A stretch of 45,343 nucleotides of DNA, taken from assembly GCA_018240685.1 (NCBI GenBank), contig JAFEFG010000032.1:1-45343 (forward strand). The letters are read 5' to 3'. This DNA comes from Pseudomonadota bacterium. GTDB taxonomy: Bacteria > Pseudomonadota > Alphaproteobacteria > Reyranellales > Reyranellaceae. The first letter of the stretch is position 1. Every line of letters begins with the position of its first letter. Below the pieces are notes generated by a model. The model searched no databases. It had not been told where the DNA came from and saw nothing but the letters and a program-made list of their open reading frames with translations. The translations under genes and the position numbers were made by a program. Shown here piece after piece: positions 7,311-15,766 of the stretch.

Positions 7311-8732
7311 TCAGCGCTGCAGGCGCATGCGGAAGCTGCCGACAATCAGCGCTGTTCCGGCGAAGGCCGCGCCAAGCCAGAGCGCGGCGTGGGCGGCGGC
7401 ATTCGCCTGCGCGGCCCCGGCGGAGAAGTCGAACAGGCCGAAGGTGAGCGCCACCAGGGCGGCACCCATCGTCTGTCCGAGCGTTCGCGACGTGGCGATG
7501 ATGCCGCCCGCGCTGCCGCTGCGTTCGCGCGGCACGGCGTTCATCATCAGGCGGTTGTTCGGTGCGGCGAAGATGCCGAAGCCTGAGCCGCACAACATGA
7601 GTCGCCACATGACATCGGCGATCGACGGATCGTCCGGCAGCAAGGCCGTGAGCACGAGGCCTGTCGTCATGCTGCCCAGTCCGATCGCTCCCAGCACTCC
7701 GGCGTGGTAGCGGTCGGCGAGGCGGCCGGCGAAGGGAGCGGTCGCGGCGAGCGCGAGCGGCCACGCGGTCAGGAGGATACCGGTATCGGTGGCGCTGCGG
7801 CCCAGCACCGTGTGGAAGAAGAAGGGCAGGCTGACATAGACGAGGCCCTGCGCCACGAAGGTGCAGCTCGAGGTGCTGATCGAGAGCGAGAAGATCGGTC
7901 GCTTGAAGATGTCGATCGGCATCATTGGATGCGCGAGCCGTTTCTGCCGCCCGATGAAGAGCGCGCCCAGGGTCGCCGCGCCCGCGAGTTCGCCCAGGAT
8001 CACGCTCCAGGAATGCCCGTGCGCCAGGCCGTCGATGGCGAAGATCAGGAGGCCGAATGTGGTGCCCGAGAGGACTGCCGACAGGATGTCGAAGGGGCGA
8101 TGGGTATGCACCGTGCGCGGCAGGTAGCGTTCACCGAGAGCGAAGGAGATCACGCCGAGCGGAATGTAGCAGGCGAACAGGATCGGCCATGACCATATCG
8201 CCAGCAAGGCCGCGCCGACGCTGGGCCCGGCAGCAAGCGAAGTGGCGACGACGGTCGTATTGAAGCCGAGCCCGCGCCCCAGCATGTTGCGGGGATAGAT
8301 GGAGCGCACGAGAGCTGGCTGGATGGCCATGATGCCGGCCGCGCCGAGACCCTGGAAGGTCCGCGCCGCCAGCAGCCAGGGTAGTGACGGCGCCAGTACG
8401 CAGCCGATCGATGCGATGCAGAAGAGCAGGACGCCGGAGCGATAGACATGGCGATAGCCGATGATGTCGCCCAAGGCCGCCAGCGGCAGCAGCGAGACCA
8501 TCTGGGCGATCTGGCTGGCATTGACGATCCAGATCGAACTTTCGGCAGAAATATCGAGATCCAGCGCGATGTAGGGCAATGCCAGGTTGGTCATCGAATT
8601 GCTGAGCACCGCCATCGACAGGCCGATGGTGATGGTCGCGACGGCCAGGATACGTGGCGGGCCAGGAGGAAGGCCGTCGGGATGTGGGGCAGTCGCTTGA
8701 ACGGGTTCGCCGACGGAAGTCGAGTAGGGCAT
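7311..8732 (-). CDS. MFS transporter, DHA2 (14-helix, EmrB/QacA-like) family
   Basis: 473 residues with about 14 hydrophobic segments by eye, the DHA2 drug:H+ antiporter layout. A motif A version (Leu-Gly-Asp-Ile-Ile-Gly-Tyr-Arg) follows the second helix. It is the last gene of a three-gene minus-strand operon, starting 4 nt after the stop of the dioxygenase gene. Its stop codon is 2 bp from that of the convergent regulator, and the two stops lie in the palindrome TGACGTCA. It probably exports a drug or metabolite handled by the upstream enzymes, but the substrate cannot be told from sequence. Confidence 0.88.
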   Translation of the reverse strand: MPYSTSVGEPVQATAPHPDGLPPGPPRILAVATITIGLSMAVLSNSMTNLALPYIALDLDISAESSIWIVNASQIAQMVSLLPLAALGDIIGYRHVYRSGVLLFCIASIGCVLAPSLPWLLAARTFQGLGAAGIMAIQPALVRSIYPRNMLGRGLGFNTTVVATSLAAGPSVGAALLAIWSWPILFACYIPLGVISFALGERYLPRTVHTHRPFDILSAVLSGTTFGLLIFAIDGLAHGHSWSVILGELAGAATLGALFIGRQKRLAHPMMPIDIFKRPIFSLSISTSSCTFVAQGLVYVSLPFFFHTVLGRSATDTGILLTAWPLALAATAPFAGRLADRYHAGVLGAIGLGSMTTGLVLTALLPDDPSIADVMWRLMLCGSGFGIFAAPNNRLMMNAVPRERSGSAGGIIATSRTLGQTMGAALVALTFGLFDFSAGAAQANAAAHAALWLGAAFAGTALIVGSFRMRLQR

Positions 8733-8736
8733 GCGT

Positions 8737-9612
8737 CTATTGCATCACCGTCGGTGCATCGCCGCTGATGGTCGTGCGCTGCATGAGACGCTTGTACTTG
8801 ACCGCGTCGTAGTAGGTTGCCCGGTGGAGGACCGCGCGATTGTCCCAGACGATCACGTCGCCTTCGCGCCAGGCATGGGAGAAGCGGAACTCGGGCTGGT
8901 CGGCGCGCTGGCCCAGCTCGTACAGCAGCGCCTCGCCGGTCTCCTGCGGCCAGCCGACGATGAAGCCGGCATGGGCGCCGATATAGAGCGCACGGCGGCC
9001 ATTGATGGGATTGTCCTGGAACAGGCGCTGCTTCACCGGCGGCAGCTCGGCCAGGCTCTTGGCGTTGAGGATGCCCTTCTGAATGCGATTGCGCGAATAT
9101 TCCAGGGAATGCTCGGCCACCAGCGGCTCGATGGTCGCCTGCAGGGCCGCCGGCAGGGCATTCCAGGCCGCGCGCATGCTCAGGAACTCGGTATTGCCGC
9201 CCTCGGCCGGACAGATGCGCGCCGTCAGGATCGAGCAAAGCGACGGGATGCGCTTGAAGGAGGAATCCGAGTGCCAGAGGTAGTTGGCCTTCTGGTAGAT
9301 CATGCGCATGTCGTCCGGCGGGATCGGCTCGCCGGTCATGATGTCGAGATTGGATTGGCGGGCGAACTTGGTGCCGGCAGCCGGATTGGCACTGAGGGTC
9401 GTCTCCAGCGGGCCGAAATATTCGCTGAAGCGGATCTGCTTCTCGTCATCCATGGGCTGGTCGCGGAAGAGGAGGACCGAGTGCTCCTCGAAGGCGGCAC
9501 GGATCGGCCCGAACTCGCGGGCGCTCAGCGGCTGGGTGATGTCGATGCCCGAGATTTCGGCACCGAACAGCGGATGCAGCTTCCTGACCGAGATGGGACC
9601 GGTGTTGCGCAT
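8737..9612 (-). CDS. TauD/TfdA family Fe(II)/2-oxoglutarate-dependent dioxygenase
   Basis: 291 residues. The facial triad is visible as His114-x-Asp116 (Trp-His-Ser-Asp-Ser) and His263 (Val-Leu-His-Arg-Ala), with an arginine near residue 275 for 2-oxoglutarate. The Ala-Glu-Gly-Gly-Asn-Thr segment after the first motif is typical of TauD, TfdA and AtsK. Such enzymes hydroxylate substrates such as taurine, alkylsulfates, aryloxyacetates or pyrimidine-type compounds, with release of succinate and CO2. It lies between the serine hydrolase gene (12 nt upstream) and the MFS gene (4 nt downstream). No sulfonate transporter is adjacent, so taurine specificity is not supported. Confidence 0.9.
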   Translation of the reverse strand: MRNTGPISVRKLHPLFGAEISGIDITQPLSAREFGPIRAAFEEHSVLLFRDQPMDDEKQIRFSEYFGPLETTLSANPAAGTKFARQSNLDIMTGEPIPPDDMRMIYQKANYLWHSDSSFKRIPSLCSILTARICPAEGGNTEFLSMRAAWNALPAALQATIEPLVAEHSLEYSRNRIQKGILNAKSLAELPPVKQRLFQDNPINGRRALYIGAHAGFIVGWPQETGEALLYELGQRADQPEFRFSHAWREGDVIVWDNRAVLHRATYYDAVKYKRLMQRTTISGDAPTVMQ

Positions 9613-9624
9613 GGCGGCGTCTCT

Positions 9625-10851
9625 TCAGTCGATGATGGCCTGGTAGGTGAGGACCCGCAGCTCGCGCCGGATCGGATAGGTCGAGGAAGGCATGAGCTGG
9701 GTCAGCAGCACGACCGCCATCTCCTCGGCCGGATCGCACCAGAAGGCGGTCGAAGCCGCACCGCCCCAGGCATATTCTCCCGGCGTGCCGGCGATCTGCG
9801 CCTTGGCCGGGTCGATCGTGACCGAGAAGCCCAGCCCGAAGCCGATGCCGTAGTAGGTCGACTCCGAGAAGCGCGGCGTACCCATGTCCGCCATGTCGCC
9901 CTTGAGATGATTCAGGGTCATCAGCTCGACCGTCTTGCGGCCCAGCAGGCGCACGCCGTCCAGCTCTCCCTTGTTCAGCATGAAACGGCAGAAGCGCAGG
10001 TAGTCGGCCGCCGTCGAAACCAGACCGCCGCCACCGGAATTGACCTTGCGCGGCGCGAGATAGCGGCTCTTGCCGGGATCGTCGATCAGCGACAGCTTGC
10101 CGTCAGCGCCCCGGCTGTAGTTGGCGGCCAGGCGGTCGTGCTTCGCCTTCGGCACGTAGAAGTCCGTGTCCACCATGCCCAGCGGCTTGATCACGCGCTC
10201 GACGAGATACTTCTCGAACGGCTCGCCGGAGATGACTTCGACCAGCCGGCCGAGGACATCGGTGGAGACGCTGTAATTCCAGGCCGTTCCGGGCTGGCAC
10301 AGCAGGGGGAAGGTGGCGAGCTTGTCGACCAGCGCTTCGAGGCTCGTGTCGGCGGTCTGGAAATCGACCCCGTCCTTGCCGCGATAGAGCGCATCGATGA
10401 GGGTGCTCTCCATGAAGCCGTAGGTCAGGCCCGAGGTGTGCGTGAGCAGATCGCGGAAAGTGATCTCGCGCTCGGCCGGCACGGTGTCGATCTTGCCGCG
10501 GCTGCCGCCGGCAAAGACGCGCATCGACTTGAAGGCCGGCAGGAACCGCGAGATCGGATCGTCGAGCTGAAAGCGGCCTTCCTCATAGAGCATCATGATC
10601 GCCGTCGAGGTGAGCGGCTTGGTCATGGAGTAGATGCGGAAGATCGTGTCGGGCCGCATCGGCTTGCCGCGCTCGACGTCGGCCTTGCCGTAGGCCTCGG
10701 CGAAGGCGAGTTCGCCCTTGCGCATCACGCAGGTCACCATGCCGGGCAGCCGGCCGCTGTCGACCCAGCCCTTCATCCACTGGCTCACGCGCGCGAGCCG
10801 CGCTGCGGAAAGGCCGACCTGTTCGGGCGCAACGAGTGGCAGGGTGTCCAT
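9625..10851 (-). CDS. Serine hydrolase, class C beta-lactamase / family VIII esterase type
   Basis: 408 residues. The start has AGGAGG six bases before ATG 10851. Catalytic Ser75 lies in Ser-Met-Thr-Lys78 (the SxxK motif), Tyr193 in Trp-Asn-Tyr-Ser-Val takes the YxN place, and a Trp-Gly-Gly-Ala near residue 360 replaces the third KTG-like motif. A His-Thr-Ser-Gly-Leu motif near 138 is typical of EstB-like esterases. There is no signal peptide, so a cytoplasmic esterase or amidase acting on a small ester or lactone is more likely than a beta-lactamase. It is the first gene of the operon with the TauD-type dioxygenase and MFS genes, and divergent from the SDR gene. Confidence 0.9.
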   Translation of the reverse strand: MDTLPLVAPEQVGLSAARLARVSQWMKGWVDSGRLPGMVTCVMRKGELAFAEAYGKADVERGKPMRPDTIFRIYSMTKPLTSTAIMMLYEEGRFQLDDPISRFLPAFKSMRVFAGGSRGKIDTVPAEREITFRDLLTHTSGLTYGFMESTLIDALYRGKDGVDFQTADTSLEALVDKLATFPLLCQPGTAWNYSVSTDVLGRLVEVISGEPFEKYLVERVIKPLGMVDTDFYVPKAKHDRLAANYSRGADGKLSLIDDPGKSRYLAPRKVNSGGGGLVSTAADYLRFCRFMLNKGELDGVRLLGRKTVELMTLNHLKGDMADMGTPRFSESTYYGIGFGLGFSVTIDPAKAQIAGTPGEYAWGGAASTAFWCDPAEEMAVVLLTQLMPSSTYPIRRELRVLTYQAIID

Positions 10852-10868
10852 GGCGATCCTCCTCTTTC

Positions 10869-10899
10869 AACCGCTATACACTATCGCAGGACAGCGGTT
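10869..10899. promoter_or_regulatory. Inverted repeat in the divergent serine hydrolase / SDR promoter region
   Basis: AACCGCT (10869-10875) and AGCGGTT (10893-10899) are perfect reverse complements 17 bp apart. They lie in the 77-bp region from which the serine hydrolase operon and the SDR operon diverge. The position suits a shared operator, but seven base pairs could be chance and no regulator gene is adjacent. Confidence 0.35.
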
Positions 10900-10928
10900 T
10901 CCAGACACGCAAAAGACGGGAGGGTGCA

Positions 10929-11828
10929 ATGGCGAGATTGTGTGAAGGCCGGGTGGCCATCGTGACGGGCGGTGCGCGCGGTGTCGGCCGGGAGCATTGC
11001 CTGATGCTGGCCGAGCACGGCGCCAAGGTCGTGGTGAACGACCTGGGCGGCGACCGGGCGGGCAAGGGCCACGATGTCGGGCCGGCTCAACAGGTCGTGA
11101 ACGAGATCAAGGCCATGGGCGGCGAGGCGGTTGCCAATGGCGACGATGTCTCCGACTGGAATGGCGCCAAGCACATGATCGACCAGGCGATCCAGGCTTT
11201 CGGCAAGCTCGACGCGCTGGTTCTGAACGCCGGCATCCTGCGCGACCGCATGCTGGTGAACATGTCCGAGGACGAGTGGGATGCCGTGATCAAGGTGCAC
11301 CTCAAGGGCACCTTCGCGCCGGCCCGGCACGCCGCCGCCTATTGGCGCGATCTCGCCAAGGAGAAGGGTGGGCCGGTCGACGCCCGCATCGTCACGACGA
11401 CCTCCGTCTCCGGCATCTACGGCAATATCGGCCAGACCAACTACGGCGCAGCCAAGGCGGGCATCGCCTCCTTCACCGTCATTGCCGCCCGCGAGCTCGG
11501 GCGCTACGGCATCACCGTGAACTCGATCTCGCCGTCGGCCTTCACCCGCATGACCGAGGATCTCCGGCAGTACAGCGAGGAAGACAAGAAACGCCGCGAC
11601 CCGAAGTGGATCGCGCCCGTGGCGACTTGGCTGGTGAGCGAGCAGAGCCGCGACATCACGGGGCGCGTGTTCCAGGCTGGTAACGGTCAGTTCGCCGTTG
11701 CCGAAGGCTGGCACAAGGGGCCGATGGCCGAGCAGGTCATGGATCCCTACCAGGCCGGCAAGATCCTCACCGAGCTCGCGAAGAAGGCACGGCGTAACGC
11801 CGGCATGGACGGAATGGATCTCGATTGA
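10929..11828 (+). CDS. SDR family NAD(P)-dependent oxidoreductase
   Basis: 299 residues from ATG 10929. The Rossmann dinucleotide motif Thr-Gly-Gly-Ala-Arg-Gly-Val-Gly is at residues 13-20, Asn-Ala-Gly at 100-102, and the catalytic Ser159, Tyr172 and Lys176 are all present. The inserted loop after strand 2 (residues 38-55) and the long C-terminus recall the 3-hydroxyacyl-CoA dehydrogenase domain of the peroxisomal multifunctional enzyme type 2. A beta-hydroxyacyl-CoA substrate is therefore plausible but unproven. The Bug-type binding protein gene follows after 24 nt, suggesting co-transcription. Confidence 0.92.
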   Translation: MARLCEGRVAIVTGGARGVGREHCLMLAEHGAKVVVNDLGGDRAGKGHDVGPAQQVVNEIKAMGGEAVANGDDVSDWNGAKHMIDQAIQAFGKLDALVLNAGILRDRMLVNMSEDEWDAVIKVHLKGTFAPARHAAAYWRDLAKEKGGPVDARIVTTTSVSGIYGNIGQTNYGAAKAGIASFTVIAARELGRYGITVNSISPSAFTRMTEDLRQYSEEDKKRRDPKWIAPVATWLVSEQSRDITGRVFQAGNGQFAVAEGWHKGPMAEQVMDPYQAGKILTELAKKARRNAGMDGMDLD

Positions 11829-11852
11829 TCAACCGAGGAGTGGACAAGAGTA

Positions 11853-12827
11853 ATGATCGATATGAAACGCCGTTCGCTGCTGTCGGGCATCGCCGCGTTG
11901 ACCGCGCTGCCCCGGATGGCCTCCGCACAGAGCTGGCCGACCAAGCCAGTGCGCTGGGTGGTTCCCTATACGGCGGGAGGTCTCACCGATTCGGCCACGC
12001 GCCTCACGCTCGAGAAAGTCGGCCTCGGCCAGACTTTCGTGGTCGACAACAAGCCCGGCGCCAATTCCCTGATCGGCGCGGAGACGGTCGCCAAGGCGGC
12101 GCCTGACGGCTACACGTTCCTTACGGTCATCGCGGCACATGCCGCCAACAAAACGCTCTACGCCAACAAGCTGTCGTTCGATCCGGAGACGAGCTTCGAG
12201 GCCGTGTCGCTCGTGGGCGTCGCCCCGTTGATCCTCTCGGTGACCAACGGGCTTCCGGTGAAGACCGCGGGCGAGTTGATCGCCTATGCCAAGGCCAACC
12301 CGGGCAAGATTTCGTTCGGCTCGTCCGGCGTTGGCTCTGCGGCGCATCTCACCAGCGAGCTGCTGAAGCAGGTCGCCGGCGTACAGATGGAGCACGTTCC
12401 CTACAAGGGCACGGCTCCCGCGCTCGCCGATCTCGCCGCGGGCAATATCCAGATGCTGGTGGATGCGCCGATCGGCGTCATGTCGAATGTACGGGCCGGA
12501 AAGATCCGCGGCTTGTGCATGTTCTCCAAGGAGCGCGTGCCGGGGGTGGAAGAAGTGCCGACCATCGTCGAGTCGGGCGGTCCATCGATCGAATCCTCGA
12601 GCTGGGCCATGTTCCTGGCGCCTGCCGGAACGCCCAAGCCGATCGTCGATCGCATGTCCGAGGCCGTGGCCACTGCGGTCAAGGATCCCGATCTTCGCAA
12701 GCGCTTCGCCGAACTCGCGCTCATCCCGGCCGGCTACAGCCCCGCCGACACGAAGAAATTCCTCACTGACGAAGTGGAGAAATGGCGCAAGGTCATCGTC
12801 ACGGCCGGCGTGAAGATCGAAGCCTGA
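11853..12827 (+). CDS. Bug-type (TctC family) tripartite tricarboxylate transporter binding protein
   Basis: 324 residues. The signal peptide starts with Lys-Arg-Arg-Ser and ends at Ala-Ser-Ala-Gln (about residue 24). The mature chain has the Bug family hallmarks: Pro-x-Arg-Trp-Val-Val-Pro-Tyr-x-Ala-Gly-Gly near residue 35, an Asp-Asn-Lys-Pro-Gly-Ala motif near 65 and Val-Pro-Tyr-Lys-Gly near 188. Such proteins bind carboxylates or other small organic acids in the periplasm. No TctA or TctB membrane gene is nearby, which is common for this expanded family. ATG 11862 is an equally possible start, since the ribosome-binding site is indistinct. It is the second gene after the SDR dehydrogenase. 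Confidence 0.9.
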   Translation: MIDMKRRSLLSGIAALTALPRMASAQSWPTKPVRWVVPYTAGGLTDSATRLTLEKVGLGQTFVVDNKPGANSLIGAETVAKAAPDGYTFLTVIAAHAANKTLYANKLSFDPETSFEAVSLVGVAPLILSVTNGLPVKTAGELIAYAKANPGKISFGSSGVGSAAHLTSELLKQVAGVQMEHVPYKGTAPALADLAAGNIQMLVDAPIGVMSNVRAGKIRGLCMFSKERVPGVEEVPTIVESGGPSIESSSWAMFLAPAGTPKPIVDRMSEAVATAVKDPDLRKRFAELALIPAGYSPADTKKFLTDEVEKWRKVIVTAGVKIEA

Positions 12828-12836
12828 ACGATCGGC

Positions 12837-12869
12837 AGGGAGGGCGTTCCTTTGCGGCATGCCCTCTCT
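12837..12869 (+). terminator. Rho-independent terminator after the SDR-Bug operon
   Basis: AGGGAGGGC (12837-12845) pairs with GCCCTCTCT (12861-12869), eight of nine pairs, followed by the pyrimidine-rich CTTTCTTTCC. It begins 10 nt after the stop of the Bug gene. The loop is long (15 nt), so its strength is uncertain. Confidence 0.6.
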
Positions 12870-13061
12870 CTTTCTTTCCGCGACCGAGATGAAGACGACC
12901 GGCAAGCCTCGAGCGGCGTAGAAATTTAAGTCTCACTGCAACTTCCCGGCGCAGAGCGGGAATCCTCCTGCACCCTGGCCAGCGAGGGCATTTCTCCGAG
13001 CGCGCGACCTTGGTGCGCAGCACCGGATCAGGCCATCAGACATGCGTGTTCGCTCGTCCCG

Positions 13062-13445
13062 ATGATCGATGATGTCATGTATTTTGCCATTATCCCATCA
13101 GGCGATCTCCTGTTTGGGGACTTCGGCAGAGGAGCGTCGCGTATCGTGGAAACTGTCGGTGCTATCCTCGCAAGTATCTTGGCTGGTCTGCTTGGCTTCT
13201 GCGCCGGCAAGCGGTGGGCGCCCACCCCTTCAGCCGGGGCATTGCTCTTTGGCATACCGATGGGTGCCGTAGCCGCCGGCCTTTACTTCGCGTCGGCGCT
13301 TTTCGTGGCCGAAGCCTGGCCTGATCTGCTGGATGCCCGGTCCGTCGGACTGCATGGCCTCGCCCTGCTTTTCATCGGAGCGATCTGTGGCGGGTTGGGT
13401 GCCGTGTTCGGCTATCGAAAATCGCTGGGCGCCCGCCTGTTCTGA
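13062..13445 (+). CDS. Small hypothetical membrane protein
   Basis: 127 residues with three hydrophobic segments by eye (about residues 27-50, 58-82 and 97-118), rich in Gly and Ala, with a short basic C-terminus. I recognise no family. ATG 13077 is an alternative start five codons in; neither has a clear ribosome-binding site. It follows the terminator of the SDR-Bug operon and ends 48 bp before the metallo-hydrolase gene. A strong inverted repeat lies in that gap. It could be a real small inner-membrane protein; coding status rests on length, hydrophobic pattern and the absence of a better frame. Confidence 0.55.
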   Translation: MIDDVMYFAIIPSGDLLFGDFGRGASRIVETVGAILASILAGLLGFCAGKRWAPTPSAGALLFGIPMGAVAAGLYFASALFVAEAWPDLLDARSVGLHGLALLFIGAICGGLGAVFGYRKSLGARLF

Positions 13446-13451
13446 TCGGTC

Positions 13452-13491
13452 GCGTCCCCTTAAGCTGCCGGCCACGTCGAAAAGGGGACGC
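13452..13491 (+). promoter_or_regulatory. 10-bp inverted repeat sequestering the ribosome-binding site of the metallo-hydrolase gene
   Basis: GCGTCCCCTT (13452-13461) and AAGGGGACGC (13482-13491) are exact reverse complements with a 20-nt loop. The right arm contains the AAGGGG ribosome-binding sequence of the gene starting at ATG 13494. In RNA the stem would hide that site, so it may control translation; as DNA it could equally be an operator. There is no T-tract, which argues against a terminator for the upstream gene. Confidence 0.6.
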
Positions 13492-13493
13492 AT

Positions 13494-14381
13494 ATGGTCG
13501 AAGTGAAACTGGGCGGCGCCACGATCACGCGTATCGAAGAAAGCTACGAGCCGAACTTCGAGGCGCAGAAATTCTTTCCCGATTGGAAGGCCGACGTGGT
13601 GCGCCAGCATCGAGACTGGCTGCTTCCCCACCACTATGACGAAGCATCGGGTTTCCTGAAGCTCAGCATCCATAGCTGGCTGCTCAAGGTCGGCGGCAAG
13701 CACATCCTGATCGACACCTGCGTCGGCAATCACAAGTCGCGTGCCGCCCGGCCCAAGTGGCACATGATGGAGACGAAGTATCTCGAGCGGCTGGCGGCAG
13801 CCGGCGTGAAGCCTGAGCAGGTCGACATGGTGATGTGCACGCACTTGCATGTCGACCATGTCGGCTGGAACACGCGGCTCGACAACGGCCGGTGGGTGCC
13901 AACGTTCAAGAATGCCAAATACGTCTTCAGCCGCGAGGATTTCGATTTCTATCAGAAGGTCGACAGCGATCCGGTGAAGGGGCCGGCCAATGGCGGCTCG
14001 TTTCGCGACTCCGTGCTGCCGGTGGTTGAAGCGGGCCTGGCGCAGATGGTGAGTGGCGCCGCGGCGCTCGACGAGAACCTGAAAGTCGAGCCGGCGCCCG
14101 GCCATACGCCGGGCACGATCGCGATCAAGTTCGAGGCGAAGGGCGAGAAGGCCTTGTTCTGCGGCGACATCCTGCATCACGCGCTGCAGGTCTATCATCC
14201 CGAATGGAACAGCTTCGCCTGTCTCGACCAGGACAATGCCCGCAAGAGCCGGAAAGCGGCGCTGGAGCATTGTGCGGGCACGGGGGCGCTGCTGATGCCT
14301 TGCCATTTCGGCGCGCCCTTCACCTGCCATATCGAGCACAACGCCGGTGGCTTCGCACCTCGCTTCAACGGCAATTTCTAG
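13494..14381 (+). CDS. Metallo-beta-lactamase fold hydrolase
   Basis: 295 residues without a signal peptide. The zinc-binding motif His117-x-His119-x-Asp121-His122 is intact, followed by a Pro-Gly-His-Thr-Pro-Gly motif near residue 203, Cys-Gly-Asp near 222 and Cys-His-Phe-Gly near 269. This is a complete dinuclear metal site of the lactonase/glyoxalase II group. The long N-terminal region before the motif resembles quorum-quenching-lactonase-like and arylsulfatase-like family members, but the substrate is not determinable. AAGGGG eight bases upstream serves as ribosome-binding site and lies in a hairpin. A NIPSNAP gene follows 20 nt later. Confidence 0.9.
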   Translation: MVEVKLGGATITRIEESYEPNFEAQKFFPDWKADVVRQHRDWLLPHHYDEASGFLKLSIHSWLLKVGGKHILIDTCVGNHKSRAARPKWHMMETKYLERLAAAGVKPEQVDMVMCTHLHVDHVGWNTRLDNGRWVPTFKNAKYVFSREDFDFYQKVDSDPVKGPANGGSFRDSVLPVVEAGLAQMVSGAAALDENLKVEPAPGHTPGTIAIKFEAKGEKALFCGDILHHALQVYHPEWNSFACLDQDNARKSRKAALEHCAGTGALLMPCHFGAPFTCHIEHNAGGFAPRFNGNF

Positions 14382-14401
14382 AAATCCAGAGGGAGGAAAA
14401 A

Positions 14402-14728
14402 ATGATCTACGAGATGCGGGTCTATCGCTGCGTGCCGGGCCGCCTTCCTGCGTTGCTGAACCGCTTCGACACCATCACGCTCAAGCTGTGGGCGAAGCAT
14501 GGCATCAAGCAGGCCGGCTTCTTCACGACGCTGGTCGGCGACTCCAACCAGGAACTCACCTATTTCCTGCAATGGGAGTCCCTGGCCGAGCGCGAGAAAA
14601 AATGGAATGCCTTCGCGACCGATCCGGAATGGCTCACCAAACGGGCCGAGACCGAGAAGGACGGTCAGATCGTCGCCAATGTCTCCAACCAGTTCCTGGT
14701 GCCGACAACCTTTTCGGCGGTGAAATAG
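14402..14728 (+). CDS. NIPSNAP family protein
   Basis: 108 residues, one NIPSNAP (dimeric alpha-beta barrel) domain. The Met-Ile-Tyr-Glu-Met-Arg-Val-Tyr start and an Ala-Lys-His-Gly segment near residue 35 are typical. A Tyr-Phe-Leu-Gln-Trp-Glu-Ser strand near residue 56 also fits. GGAGG (14392-14396) lies six bases before ATG 14402. Bacterial members are often found beside catabolic hydrolases, with no settled function; structural relatives are monooxygenase-like. It is probably co-transcribed with the metallo-hydrolase and may act on the same compound. Confidence 0.88.
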   Translation: MIYEMRVYRCVPGRLPALLNRFDTITLKLWAKHGIKQAGFFTTLVGDSNQELTYFLQWESLAEREKKWNAFATDPEWLTKRAETEKDGQIVANVSNQFLVPTTFSAVK

Positions 14729-14746
14729 CGGGGCGCGTCGCCGCGG

Positions 14747-15721
14747 CTATTCGATCTTGAGGCCGGCTGACTTCGCCAGCGTCGACCACTTGTCGAGATC
14801 GGCGGCGACGTAGGCCGCGAACTCGGCGGGCGAGCCGAACTGCGGGTCGGCGCCAAGCTCGGCGAATTTCCGCGCGACATCGGGCGAGCGCACGGTTGCG
14901 TCGACGGCATCGTGCAGCCGCTCGACCAGCGACGCAGACGTGCCCGTCGGCAGGAAAATCCCATAGGAGATCGCGGCGTCATAGCTGGGCAGGCCCGATT
15001 CCGCGATGGTCGGGATATCCGGTGCGGCGGCGGAACGGCGGATACCGGTCTGGCCCAGGGCCCGCAGCTTCCCGGCTTTGACATGGGGCAGGGCGGTCGA
15101 CAGGCCGCCGAAATAGATATCGACCAGTCCCGCCATGAGGTCGGCCATGGCCGGGCCGCCGCCCTTGTAGGGCACATGCACGATGTCGAGCCGGCCCAGC
15201 GCCTTGAACAGTTCGAGCGCGAGATGCGTGGCGCCGCCGGCGCCGGCGGAAGCGCCGTTCAGTTTCCCCGGTGAGGCCCGGGCGAGAGCCAGCAGCTCGG
15301 CCACGTCCCTGGCCGGCAGGTCAGGGCGGACGACGAGCAGCATGGGATTGATGCCCACTGGCGCCACGGCAACGAAATCCGTGCGCACATTGTAGGGCAG
15401 GCTCTTGTTCAAGGCGGCTGCAACGGTGGTCGAACCGTTCGAGGCCAGCATGAAGATGCTGCCGTCGGCAGGCGCCTTCGCGACGGAGGCGGCGGCGATC
15501 TCGCCGTTGGAACCGGCGCGGTTCTCGACGATGACGGTCCGCTTCAGACGCTCTCCGATACCGGGCGCGATCAGCCGGGTCAGCAGGTCATTCGGACCGC
15601 CCGGCGGGAAGCCCACGACGAAACGCAAGGGTCGGTCGGGAAAGTCTGCGGTCTGGGCGCGCGCCGAAAGAGCCGTGGCGGCAATGCCGCATCCCAGCGC
15701 GCGCCTGGTAAGAGTGGCCAT
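14747..15721 (-). CDS. Bug-type (TctC family) periplasmic binding protein, orphan
   Basis: 324 residues from ATG 15721, which begins a signal peptide with a paired arginine (Thr-Arg-Arg-Ala) and ends at Ala-Arg-Ala-Gln. ATG 15751 and GTG 15763 would add 10 and 14 residues; none has a visible ribosome-binding site. The mature chain carries Leu-Arg-Phe-Val-Val-Gly-Phe-Pro-Pro-Gly-Gly, Val-Glu-Asn-Arg-Ala-Gly-Ser and Val-Pro-Tyr-Lys-Gly-Gly, as expected for Bug proteins that bind organic acids or amides. It has no membrane partners nearby. It is divergent from dihydropyrimidinase, and a 15-bp palindrome lies between them, so its ligand could be related to pyrimidine breakdown, but that is only inference. 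Confidence 0.88.
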   Translation of the reverse strand: MATLTRRALGCGIAATALSARAQTADFPDRPLRFVVGFPPGGPNDLLTRLIAPGIGERLKRTVIVENRAGSNGEIAAASVAKAPADGSIFMLASNGSTTVAAALNKSLPYNVRTDFVAVAPVGINPMLLVVRPDLPARDVAELLALARASPGKLNGASAGAGGATHLALELFKALGRLDIVHVPYKGGGPAMADLMAGLVDIYFGGLSTALPHVKAGKLRALGQTGIRRSAAAPDIPTIAESGLPSYDAAISYGIFLPTGTSASLVERLHDAVDATVRSPDVARKFAELGADPQFGSPAEFAAYVAADLDKWSTLAKSAGLKIE

Positions 15722-15766
15722 CGACGGGAGTATGGCGTCCGCTGCGGTCATTGGGCAAACCACTCG

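Noticed and set aside
5528..10851. An isonitrile natural-product cluster (TauD-type enzyme, MFS exporter and isonitrile hydratase together)
   Set aside because: TauD-like enzymes can form isonitriles, but there is no isonitrile synthase, acyl-ACP ligase, carrier protein or NRPS, and the genes are on separate transcripts.
8731..10965. A 744-codon plus-strand open frame across the serine hydrolase and dioxygenase genes
   Set aside because: It is antisense to two genes with complete catalytic motifs and good ribosome-binding sites. Its translation is Arg/Ala/Gly-rich without domains, the usual shadow in GC-rich DNA.
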